Below are positions 1 through 7,268 of a stretch of DNA of 64,000 nucleotides, in pieces. The notes beneath the pieces were generated by a model. The model did not search any database. It worked only from the letters and a program-made list of their open reading frames with translations, and was not told the DNA's origin. Within the stretch, counting starts at the first letter, position 1. The number at the start of each line of letters is the position of its first letter. Source of the DNA: JADKIH01 sp031417395 (GTDB lineage: Bacteria > Bacteroidota > Bacteroidia > AKYH767-A > 2013-40CM-41-45). Both the position numbers and the translations under genes were made by a program. Where the stretch lies: positions 1-64,000 of the forward strand of contig JANOVM010000079.1 in assembly GCA_031417395.1 (NCBI GenBank), written 5' to 3'.

Positions 1-2
1 AG

Positions 3-161
3 AAAGTTCAAGTTTTAAATTATACAGGACAAGTTCTTTACAACAACTCAAATTTTATTGGAGAAACAATTGATACACGGCAAATGGCAAACGGAATTTA
101 TTTGCTGAAATATTCGGACACAAAATATTTCTCCATCAAAAGATTTGTAGTGAAACATTAA
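3..161 (+). CDS. C-terminal end of a T9SS type A sorting-domain protein (partial)
   Basis: Only the last 52 codons and a TAA stop lie in the window; the gene begins upstream. The translation has the usual end of a Por secretion (type IX) sorting domain: a V-x-V-L-N-Y-T-G-Q-V strand, then the M-A-N-G-I-Y-L-L-K turn, ending in I-K-R-F-V-V-K-H. This domain directs export through the T9SS and is removed when the protein is anchored at or released from the cell surface. What the rest of the protein does cannot be seen. An attC-like hairpin begins about 30 bases after the stop, so this gene may be the upstream neighbour of a cassette. Confidence 0.8.
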   Translation, partial: KVQVLNYTGQVLYNNSNFIGETIDTRQMANGIYLLKYSDTKYFSIKRFVVKH

Positions 162-192
162 ACGACTTTACTTTAAAGGAGAAGGAAAACTG

Positions 193-284
193 CACATAAC
201 AAACGTATTAACGCAACACTTTTTTCTCCTTTTATTTTTATATTTTTGTAAAAAGTGCTGCGTTAATACGCCGAACGTTATTGG
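193..284 (+). repeat. attC-like hairpin 1 (left boundary of a gene cassette)
   Basis: A 21-base arm at 204-224 pairs with 250-270, with one conserved A/C mismatch (position 13 of the arm). The loop is AT-rich and shares ATTTTTATATTTTTGTAAAA with the element at 961-1047. It is flanked by ATAAC (196-200) on the left and CCGAACGTTATTGG (271-284) on the right. This resembles an integron attC site: simple sites RYYYAAC and GTTRRRY, a long imperfect stem with extra-helical bases, and a terminal loop. The right box is not a perfect GTTRRRY and no integrase gene is in the window, so attC is a structural analogy, not an identification. Confidence 0.5.
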
Positions 285-327
285 CAATTTTAACGCTCCT
301 ATTAAACGACATTGCTAACTTGAAACA

Positions 328-933
328 ATGAATAAGAAATTGGGGGTTGTGTTTTTGTTTCTTCTGACTATTTCTGTTTCAGCGTTTGGGCAAACAGACA
401 TTGATACATTGAGAATGAATTGTGACTCCATCTATAAAAACAAACATTACAGAATTACTCAAATTCCATTCAACCGTGAAGAAACTCCAGAGGTGAACAC
501 GGTTTTTGTTTTTGAAGTTTTAAGAGATGGAATATTTAGTGAAATCTTTAGAGATACGATTTACAGTAAAATGAACCAAGTTCTTTTTGCTGATTACAAC
601 AACGACAGGGTAAAAGATGTACTTGTTCAAAACATTTCTGATGTCAGAAGTAACTGGACGTATTATTTATTTCTTGTTGACACGGCAAACAGTAAGTTGA
701 ATAAAATTAATGGTTTTGAAGAAATCAAAAATCCCAAATACAATTCAAAGTATAACCTAATTGAAAACTATGTTATGTCAGGAACAAACTGGACTTCGTT
801 CTACAAAATCAAGAACGGTAAAGTTTACGATTACGGAATAACTCTTGAAGACAATGAGGAAGAAAGCGGAAAGAATAATTACACGAGTGAATGTCAAAAA
901 GCTTTAAAGAAAATTAATCCAGACTTGAAATAA
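328..933 (+). CDS. Exported protein of unknown function inside a putative cassette
   Basis: 201 residues with a clear signal peptide (residues 1-22, hydrophobic core ending in FGQ), so it is exported. Around residue 90 the segment DYNNDRVKDV resembles the acidic D-x-N-x-D-x-x-x-D calcium loops of VCBS/FG-GAP proteins, and a YYLFLVD strand follows. No catalytic motif is visible and I do not recognise a named family. It is the only gene between two co-varying hairpins (193-284 and 961-1047), with about 43 bases of leader and 27 bases from stop to the next element. That is the geometry of an integron-style gene cassette. Neighbouring genes give no functional hint. Confidence 0.75.
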   Translation: MNKKLGVVFLFLLTISVSAFGQTDIDTLRMNCDSIYKNKHYRITQIPFNREETPEVNTVFVFEVLRDGIFSEIFRDTIYSKMNQVLFADYNNDRVKDVLVQNISDVRSNWTYYLFLVDTANSKLNKINGFEEIKNPKYNSKYNLIENYVMSGTNWTSFYKIKNGKVYDYGITLEDNEEESGKNNYTSECQKALKKINPDLK

Positions 934-960
934 TAGAGTTACGAACAGAAAGAAAAGCTA

Positions 961-1047
961 CCAATAACATAGGTATTGCCACAACGCATTTTGCTCTCTA
1001 TATTTTTATATTTTTGTAAAATGCGCTGCGGCAATACCCCGGACGTC
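961..1047 (+). repeat. attC-like hairpin 2 (right boundary of the cassette)
   Basis: A 21-base arm at 972-992 pairs with 1018-1038, with A/C mismatches at arm positions 10 and 13; position 13 matches the mismatch in hairpin 1. Several paired positions differ from hairpin 1 but remain complementary, which is true covariation. It starts with CCAATAAC (961-968), the exact reverse complement of GTTATTGG at 277-284, as expected if both boxes belong to one circularisable cassette. It ends in CCGGACGTC (1039-1047), matching CCGAACGTT of hairpin 1. Confidence 0.5.
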
Positions 1048-1413
1048 AAAATGTCTAAAAACTCACGTCATATTGCGCACTTCTTTTCCGACAATTTGAG
1101 TAACAAAAATGTGTGTTAGTTTTATTTACTTCATGCAATTTATATAAGTAAAAAGCAGAACTCAGAGTATTCTCTTTTCTGAATTGTAGGACCAGAACCA
1201 ATTCAATTTCTCAAGTTGGATATAAACCGCTCAGATATTTTCATATTTTTACTATATTTGAGGTTAGTGCTTGGGCAGCATACGAATTCCCAATAGTGGT
1301 ATTATAAATTAATTTTGACAAGCAAAAAATAATAACGGGTAAAGCTGAAAACCGATTAGAGTAGGCAAACTAAAAAGTGCGGAGTCAGCACTATAATCAC
1401 TGACAAAAATTAA
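1048..1413. other. Intergenic region after the cassette; no gene seen
   Basis: No ORF with a plausible start or family resemblance was found. A TATATTTG (1253-1260) fits the Bacteroidetes -7 element TAnnTTTG, but I see no good -33 box at the right distance, so a promoter for the cupin gene is only possible. Confidence 0.5.
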
Positions 1414-1797
1414 ATGAAAAAATCATTTCTAATGATTCTCTCTGCTATAATGCTGACAGCAATGTTATTCTTACAAACTGCCAATGCGCAAGACAAAAAA
1501 CCAAACTGGCCCGGAGTGACTATTAAGGTATTAACCGACAATGACAATGCAAATGTTTCGGAAGTAACCTTTGCACCCGGTGCTGTTGCTGAATGGCACT
1601 CGCATCCACAGTACACTATTTATGCACTTACTGATGTAAAAATGCAAGTGGAAATGAAAGGCAAAGAAACAGTCATTGCAGAGTTGAAGGCTGGGCAGGC
1701 AATGTGGTCACCGGCTGTAACGCACCAAACAAGCAATGTTGGCAAGAAACCTTTTACAGTAATTGTAAGTGAAATAAAAGAGGTGCCACATAAGTGA
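1414..1797 (+). CDS. Exported small cupin-domain protein
   Basis: 127 residues with a signal peptide ending near TANAQ (residue 26), so a periplasmic or exported protein. The rest is one cupin barrel. Motif 1 is G-A-V-A-E-W-H-S-H-P with the H-x-H metal pair. Motif 2 is G-Q-A-M-W-S-P-x-V-T-H-x-x-x-N with the third histidine. Small single-domain cupins of this type bind a metal ion; activity varies and cannot be assigned here. The gene stands alone and is followed by a very strong hairpin at 1817-1858, which probably ends its transcript. A reverse-strand ORF over the same bases is a shadow. Confidence 0.85.
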   Translation: MKKSFLMILSAIMLTAMLFLQTANAQDKKPNWPGVTIKVLTDNDNANVSEVTFAPGAVAEWHSHPQYTIYALTDVKMQVEMKGKETVIAELKAGQAMWSPAVTHQTSNVGKKPFTVIVSEIKEVPHK

Positions 1798-1816
1798 AAA
1801 TAAAATTACCCGATTT

Positions 1817-1858
1817 CATTTGTGTCAGCATAAATGTTCGTTTATGCTGACACAAATG
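1817..1858 (+). terminator. Perfect 18-bp hairpin after the cupin gene
   Basis: CATTTGTGTCAGCATAAA (1817-1834) is exactly complementary to 1841-1858 with a 6-base loop. The stem is long and perfect but has no proper T-run after it, so it may be a terminator, a processing site or an mRNA 3-prime stabiliser. It covers the first upstream ATG of the next reading frame (1820), which argues for the start at 1874 instead. Confidence 0.55.
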
Positions 1859-1873
1859 TTTAAATTAAATATT

Positions 1874-2380
1874 ATGAGCAATAAAATAGAAACCTTATTT
1901 GAAAAAATTATTTTCGCCAGCCGCTGGCTTCAAGCTCCTCTCTATGTTGGGCTTATCATAGGAGGGCTTTTATACGCTTACAAATTTATTGTAGAACTTG
2001 TCCACCTCTGCTTAACTATCAATGAAATTACCGAAACGGTATTGATGCTGGGCGTACTCACATTGGTCGATATAACAATGGTAGCCAACCTTCTTATAAT
2101 GGTTATCATTGGGGGATACTCAACTTTTGTGAGCCGGATAGACATTGACAAGCACGCTGACAAGCCCGAATGGCTTCAGAAAGTAGATGCCGGAACATTA
2201 AAGGTTAAATTAGCCGGTTCATTAGTTGGTGTTTCAGGTATTCATCTGCTGCAAACATTTATAAATATTAAAAATCACGAATCGCAGCATGTAATGTGGC
2301 AGGTCATTATACATGTTGTCTTTTTGTTTTCTTCTGTTATGCTTGCATACTCTGAGAAAATATTACACCAGAAACACTGA
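1874..2380 (+). CDS. YqhA/UPF0114 family inner-membrane protein
   Basis: 168 residues from the ATG at 1874; an in-frame ATG at 1820 lies inside the preceding hairpin and would add a non-homologous tail, so I reject it. The sequence has the YqhA pattern: FASRWLQAPLYVGLIIGG, a first membrane segment, a second around VLTLVDITMVANLLIMVIIGGY, a conserved polar loop with KPEWL, and two more membrane segments. Length agrees with the family (about 165 residues). The function of the family is unknown. The following YceI-like gene starts 25 bases after the stop, so the two are probably co-transcribed. Confidence 0.85.
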   Translation: MSNKIETLFEKIIFASRWLQAPLYVGLIIGGLLYAYKFIVELVHLCLTINEITETVLMLGVLTLVDITMVANLLIMVIIGGYSTFVSRIDIDKHADKPEWLQKVDAGTLKVKLAGSLVGVSGIHLLQTFINIKNHESQHVMWQVIIHVVFLFSSVMLAYSEKILHQKH

Positions 2381-2405
2381 TCCAATATTCAAACTAAACA
2401 AAGAG

Positions 2406-3068
2406 ATGAAAACAACTAAAAGCGAAAAACAAAGCATGAAATCCGGATTCTTATGGAGGGCCGGAGTAATTATTTTTACAATTGCACTGACTACTTTTTC
2501 CCTTAGGGCATTTGTCGGTACATTTATTCATACAGAGGTTTACAATGTAGACACAAAACTAAGTTCACTTGAGTGGTTTGCCAAGAAGGTAAGCGGCAAT
2601 CATAATGGCACAATTATGTTTTCCGGCGGAGAAATACAAAACGACCACGGAAAACTTACCGGCTCATTTGAAGTTGATATGAACACCATAGAAAATAAGG
2701 ATATTAAGTCTGTTGAGTATAAAGCTAAATTGGAAAATCATCTTAAGTCGGAAGACTTTTTTAGTGTAGCAAAATTTCCGGTATCAAAATTCATTATAAC
2801 ATCTCTGACTCCGGTTATGGAAGCAAGCCCGGATGGGTTCACGCATACTGTAAAAGGAAATCTCACGATAAAGGATAAAACAAATGAGATTTCTTTTGAT
2901 GCAATAGTGAAATTGGAAGACGGCAAAATCTTTTGTACCGGATCTGTAATTATTGATCGATCAAAATTTGATGTGAAGTATGGATCAAAAAAATTCTTTC
3001 CAAATATTGGAGATAAAATGATATACGACGAATTTACTTTAAAATTTAATGTCGTTGCCGGAAAATGA
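2406..3068 (+). CDS. YceI-family lipid-binding-like protein
   Basis: 220 residues from the ATG at 2406. An upstream in-frame start at 2313 would overlap the preceding gene by 68 bases and is unlikely. After an N-terminal membrane anchor or signal (residues about 15-35) comes a YceI lipocalin-like barrel: L-E-W-F-A-K-K-V near the start, the GSFEVDMNTIENKD segment, L-K-S-E-D-F-F-x-V-A-K-F-P and GNLTIKDKTNEISF, then the closing strand. YceI proteins bind isoprenoid or amphiphilic ligands in the periplasm. It sits just after the yqhA-like gene, suggesting a short membrane-stress or housekeeping operon (inference). Confidence 0.88.
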   Translation: MKTTKSEKQSMKSGFLWRAGVIIFTIALTTFSLRAFVGTFIHTEVYNVDTKLSSLEWFAKKVSGNHNGTIMFSGGEIQNDHGKLTGSFEVDMNTIENKDIKSVEYKAKLENHLKSEDFFSVAKFPVSKFIITSLTPVMEASPDGFTHTVKGNLTIKDKTNEISFDAIVKLEDGKIFCTGSVIIDRSKFDVKYGSKKFFPNIGDKMIYDEFTLKFNVVAGK

Positions 3069-3436
3069 AAAATTAAATCCTGCTACGACTCATTTGTCGA
3101 ATGAAAAATTTGCCGGGGCGTTATTCAGTTGACAAAAAGGAGCCAAAATGCTTAAGGGTCAGAACTAATGTAGGTTTTAGCACATTAACGCAACACAGAG
3201 GAATGTTATTCATTTTAGTTTCGTCGTGAAGAACTTTGCCGGAGCAAAGCGGCAATCGTTAACATAAATAGCACATTTATTTTATAAGGCAATTTGTTTG
3301 TAATAAATTATTATTTTATATTTGAATTTGTCATACAGATAAATATTTTGTAAGAAGAAAATAAGTATATTCGACTACCAACAACTTCTTACAGATCTCA
3401 CATTATTATTTCACCTTTGTATTAAATATAATTATT
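3069..3436. other. Intergenic region upstream of an SBBP protein
   Basis: No gene seen. A 9-base inverted repeat TGTAAGAAG (3349-3357) / CTTCTTACA (3385-3393) lies just upstream of a partial -7 box CACCTTTG (3412-3419), so it could be an operator for the gene at 3437. The segment 3183-3245 shares ATTAACGCAACAC with hairpin 1 at the left end but does not fold into the same structure. Confidence 0.35.
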
Positions 3437-5524
3437 ATGATCAATACATTGACACACTTTAAAAAAGTATTTATTTTTTTATTTCTTATTTTCACATTAC
3501 CGGCGCAAGCACAAAATTTTAATTATGCGTGGACAGTTGCAGGCGGCTCGCCGGGGATTGATGAAGGTAAAGGTGTAACAACCGACAACTTTAAAAATGT
3601 TTATGTTGTAGGTTCTTTTACAGGAACCGTAGATTTTGATCCGGGTGCCGGTGTTAATACACTGACAGCTTCCGGAACAGGCTCGGGTTATCTTGTCAAG
3701 TATGATGCTAGTGGTAATTATCAATGGGTTCTTCAAATTAGCGGATCAGTTGGAGCTTCCGGAAGCAGCATTTGCAGCGATACTGCTAATAATGTTTATA
3801 TTATTGGGGAAATTAACGGAGTCAGTGGAGATTTTGATCCAGGAGCCGGTGCTACAACAATTACCTCTGCAGGACAAACAGATGTTTACATCGCCAAATA
3901 TACCGGTGCCGGGCAATTTGTATGGGTGCAGCAATTTGGCGGCACATCAAATGAATATGCAAGAAAAATTAAAGCAGGTAAAAATGATGAGTTGGTAGTT
4001 ACTTGTAATTTTCAGGGAACAGTTGATTTTGATCCGGGACCAGGTACAAATATCGTTACATCTGCAGGTTCATCGGATGTTTTTATTGCACGACTATATA
4101 CCAATGGTGTTTTAGATTGGGTAAGAATAATTGGTAATAGTGGCGGTAATGAAGGACCGGGAATAGGAATTGACGAATACGGTGGTATTTATAGTGCCGG
4201 AGGTTTTTCAGGTACACTCGATACAGATCCGGATACAGCAACCACAAATTTTCTTACAGCATTGGGGACTGCTTCTGATGCTGTTTTAATTAAACTGGAT
4301 TCGAACGGTATTTTTCAATGGTCAAAAAATTTAGGTAGTAATAGTGCTGCTTTAATTAATGATGTGCAGCCGGATGGAGATAATAACATTTATCTTACAG
4401 GTTGGTTCTCCGGTTTTGTGGATTTTGATCCAAGTGCCGGTTTGGATACCATGATTAATATTTCAGGCATTGATGTATTCCTATGGAAAATGACTTATAG
4501 CGGTAATCATGTTTGGGCTAGAAGAGCGGGAAATAGCTTGCCGGATTTTTATGATGGCCGATCAGTTAAAATTGATGGAAATGGCAATCCATACGCTTTA
4601 GGAATATTCGAAGGTTCAGCTGATTTTGATCCCGGAATAGGAATAAGAAATGAATCATCGTTGGGTGACTTTGATATATTTGTTTGGAGTTTATCGTCTA
4701 CTGATGGTGCGTATTTGTTTTCGAAAAGTGTTGGAGGTGCAGGCAAAGAGGTAAGTCCGGATTTACACATGGATGATGCGAATAATATTTACTTCACAGG
4801 CTTCTTTACCGGGCAGGTTGATTTCAATCCATGGGCAGGCAGTAATTTAATTTCACCTGCTTCTTCTGTAGCAGATTTTCACATTAACAAGTGGAGCAAT
4901 TGTGCACCAACGACTTCAACTGTAATTGATAGTTCGTGCAATAATTTATTTGTATTCAATGGTCAGACCTATACTAATTCCGGTACGTATATACAAACCT
5001 TAATGAATACCGTTGGCTGCGATAGTATAATTACTCTTCAACTTACCCTGACGAATGTTGACACTGCTACTGCTGTATCAGGAGCAACTATAACTTCATT
5101 ACAAAACGGAGCAAACTATCAATGGTATACTTGTAACGGAACCTGGTCGGCTATTTCAAATGCTAACCAGCAAAGTTATACAGCAATACAAAATGGACAA
5201 TATGCAGTTGTAGTTACTTTAAATGGCTGCTCAGATACGTCACGTTGCATAAGTGTATTAGGACTAGGATTGGATCATTTAGTTGGCAGTAACTTTTGTA
5301 ATATATATCCCAATCCATCTTCAGGAGAAGTTTATTTTGATTGGAGCACCGGTGATTTTACGGGAACTATTTTAATTTATAATAATCTAGGTCAGTTACT
5401 GGAAGAATTTCCGGTTACCGGACAACTTCAAACCAAAATCCTTTTGAATCAGGCTCCCGGAAACTATGTGGTAAAAATTAAAGCGAAGAATGGTGAAATG
5501 ATTGTTCCGCTGATAATTCAATAG
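3437..5524 (+). CDS. T9SS-secreted SBBP-repeat beta-propeller protein
   Basis: 695 residues. Signal peptide ends near LPAQAQ (residue 26). Residues about 30-490 are repeated blades of the SBBP type: G-N-x-Y-V-V-G-S-F-T-G-T-V-D-F-D-P-G-A-G, then a D-V-F/Y-I-A-K-Y turn and a G-x-F/Y-x-W-V/A strand, about 55-60 residues per unit. Residues about 500-610 form a Cys-containing linker with VGCDSIITLQLTL, common before T9SS tails. The last 80 residues are a type A sorting domain (I-Y-P-N-P-S-S-G-E, then A-P-G-N-Y-V-V-K-I). Likely a secreted surface protein; ligand unknown. It shares the architecture with the gene at 10412. Several short ORFs inside are shadows. Confidence 0.88.
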   Translation: MINTLTHFKKVFIFLFLIFTLPAQAQNFNYAWTVAGGSPGIDEGKGVTTDNFKNVYVVGSFTGTVDFDPGAGVNTLTASGTGSGYLVKYDASGNYQWVLQISGSVGASGSSICSDTANNVYIIGEINGVSGDFDPGAGATTITSAGQTDVYIAKYTGAGQFVWVQQFGGTSNEYARKIKAGKNDELVVTCNFQGTVDFDPGPGTNIVTSAGSSDVFIARLYTNGVLDWVRIIGNSGGNEGPGIGIDEYGGIYSAGGFSGTLDTDPDTATTNFLTALGTASDAVLIKLDSNGIFQWSKNLGSNSAALINDVQPDGDNNIYLTGWFSGFVDFDPSAGLDTMINISGIDVFLWKMTYSGNHVWARRAGNSLPDFYDGRSVKIDGNGNPYALGIFEGSADFDPGIGIRNESSLGDFDIFVWSLSSTDGAYLFSKSVGGAGKEVSPDLHMDDANNIYFTGFFTGQVDFNPWAGSNLISPASSVADFHINKWSNCAPTTSTVIDSSCNNLFVFNGQTYTNSGTYIQTLMNTVGCDSIITLQLTLTNVDTATAVSGATITSLQNGANYQWYTCNGTWSAISNANQQSYTAIQNGQYAVVVTLNGCSDTSRCISVLGLGLDHLVGSNFCNIYPNPSSGEVYFDWSTGDFTGTILIYNNLGQLLEEFPVTGQLQTKILLNQAPGNYVVKIKAKNGEMIVPLIIQ

Positions 5525-5575
5525 TTGATTACTCAATAGAGAAATTGGGCATTAATTATGATTGAGAAAAAAATT

Positions 5576-7084
5576 TCAATTTGCTACTATTTTTCGCGAG
5601 GAAATCAATCTTCCCTCTGATGTTATTTGTAAAAAGTAAAAACCTGCCGGTACTTCCATGTTTAATTTTATTATTTTACCGGAGTCAAACTTATTAAGTG
5701 AAATGACCTGCCCCAAACTATTAAGTAATTTTACAATAGGTTCTTGCACTACTTCCTCAAAATCTAAAATGACATACTCTCCGGCGGGAATTGGATAAAC
5801 AGTGTACGTTGACAATGTATTTTCATAAATTCCTACTTGACATATAGAAGGACAAGAAGTGCTATATGCAGCTATGGAATCTTTATACGACCAGTTATTA
5901 TTGGACCATGAAACATTATCTACTTCTATACATGTTAAGCTTGGGTTATTCATTGCATTAAAGTAATTCCACAAAGAATTGGTACCATTTTTCACATTTA
6001 AACAAGTAAGTTTATTGTCGTTGCAAGTCAAATAGTGTAAAGAAGGATTTTGGGATACATCTAAGCCTGTAAGCTGGTTACTATCGCATTTTAATAGTAT
6101 CATAGAAGTATTTTGTGAAATATCTAAATTAGTAAGTTGGTTCTCTTCACACTGCAAACTATAAAATGTGGAATTATGAGAAACATCAAGACCTGTAAGC
6201 TGATTGAAACCACATTTTAATTCCTGTATATGTATGTTTTGGGTTGGGTCAAGATTTGCAATCAGGTTGTGACTACAATCGATATGAGTTAAAGCCGTAT
6301 TGTGTGAGATATCTAAACTTGTAAGGATATTTTCCTGGCAGCTTAAAGTAATTAAGAGTGGATTTTGCGAAATATCCAAACTGTCGAGCTGATTGAAATG
6401 ACAGTGAAAATTAGCTAAGCCGGTGAGAAGACTAACATCCAAAGCAGTCAGTAAATTATGACCAACATTCATTGTTACAAGACCGGTATTGCCGGAAAGA
6501 TCCAACGCAGTGAGTAAGTTAAAATCAACCCTCAAGTACGTTAAAGCACTATTTCCTGTCAGATCCAACGTTGAGAGTTGAGCATTATAACAATTAAGCA
6601 TTTCCAGTAAAGTGTTTTGGGTAAGATCAATTGTTGTAAGAGGATTATAACCACAATTTAAATTAACTAATGCAGTAAGTGAAGTAATGTTTAAAACAGA
6701 AAGCTGATTGTTGTCGCATTCCAGCGATGTCAATAAAACATTTGGACTAAGATTTAAATTTGTAATTTGATTATAGCTGCAGTCTAATGCAGTTAATGCT
6801 GTATTTTGAGAAAGATCCAGGTTTGTTATAAGGTTATCGCTGCAGTTTAAGTATGTTAATGCTGTAAAATCTTCAATCCCCGTTAAATCGGTAATTTGAA
6901 AGGGGTTTGAAACATTTAAAGAAGTGACCGTATCAATTCTGGAAGTAAGCACAGATCCATCCACTACTCCCGTATCGAATCCCCAAAGAATTAAGGTCTT
7001 TTCAAAAGCGGAATCAGGAATTAAGGTTATTTGTGCATGCAAGACTCCGGTATTTAATAAAAGGATTAACAAGAACAGTTTCAT
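5576..7084 (-). CDS. T9SS-secreted leucine-rich-repeat protein
   Basis: 502 residues from the ATG at 7084, which begins a good signal peptide (MKLFLLILLLNTGVLHAQ). An upstream ATG at 7147 would put 21 unsuited residues before it. Residues about 60-400 are some 16 leucine-rich repeats of about 21 residues, with consensus L-T-x-L-D-x-S-x-N-Q-L-T-N-L-D-x-S-Q-N, of the bacterial SDS22/internalin-like class. The C-terminus is a type A sorting domain (Y-P-I-P-A-G-E-Y, then V-P-A-G-F-Y-F-L-Q-I). LRR proteins bind proteins or glycans; the partner is unknown. It is convergent with the gene ending at 5524, 51 bases away. Confidence 0.9.
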   Translation of the reverse strand: MKLFLLILLLNTGVLHAQITLIPDSAFEKTLILWGFDTGVVDGSVLTSRIDTVTSLNVSNPFQITDLTGIEDFTALTYLNCSDNLITNLDLSQNTALTALDCSYNQITNLNLSPNVLLTSLECDNNQLSVLNITSLTALVNLNCGYNPLTTIDLTQNTLLEMLNCYNAQLSTLDLTGNSALTYLRVDFNLLTALDLSGNTGLVTMNVGHNLLTALDVSLLTGLANFHCHFNQLDSLDISQNPLLITLSCQENILTSLDISHNTALTHIDCSHNLIANLDPTQNIHIQELKCGFNQLTGLDVSHNSTFYSLQCEENQLTNLDISQNTSMILLKCDSNQLTGLDVSQNPSLHYLTCNDNKLTCLNVKNGTNSLWNYFNAMNNPSLTCIEVDNVSWSNNNWSYKDSIAAYSTSCPSICQVGIYENTLSTYTVYPIPAGEYVILDFEEVVQEPIVKLLNSLGQVISLNKFDSGKIIKLNMEVPAGFYFLQITSEGRLISSRKIVAN

Positions 7085-7268
7085 GGTAGGAATGGGTTTA
7101 TATATATAAAGGTAAGAATAAGTAAACATGTTGTTAGAAAATAACATTACAGCGATAAAACCAAAGAAAACCCGGAAGAATTTACTTTAACATATAATTA
7201 ACTTGTTTTTGTAATCGCTGTATTAATTTGGTGCTTTATTCTATCTTTTGTAATGTAAAAATAAAGCT

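Noticed and set aside
1820..1873. N-terminal extension of the YqhA-like gene
   Set aside because: The extension lies in a perfect hairpin and has no counterpart in the family; the ATG at 1874 gives the usual length.
3183..3245. A third attC-like element near 3.2 kb
   Set aside because: It shares ATTAACGCAACAC with hairpin 1, but the opposite arm is not complementary beyond six bases and the loop word is missing.
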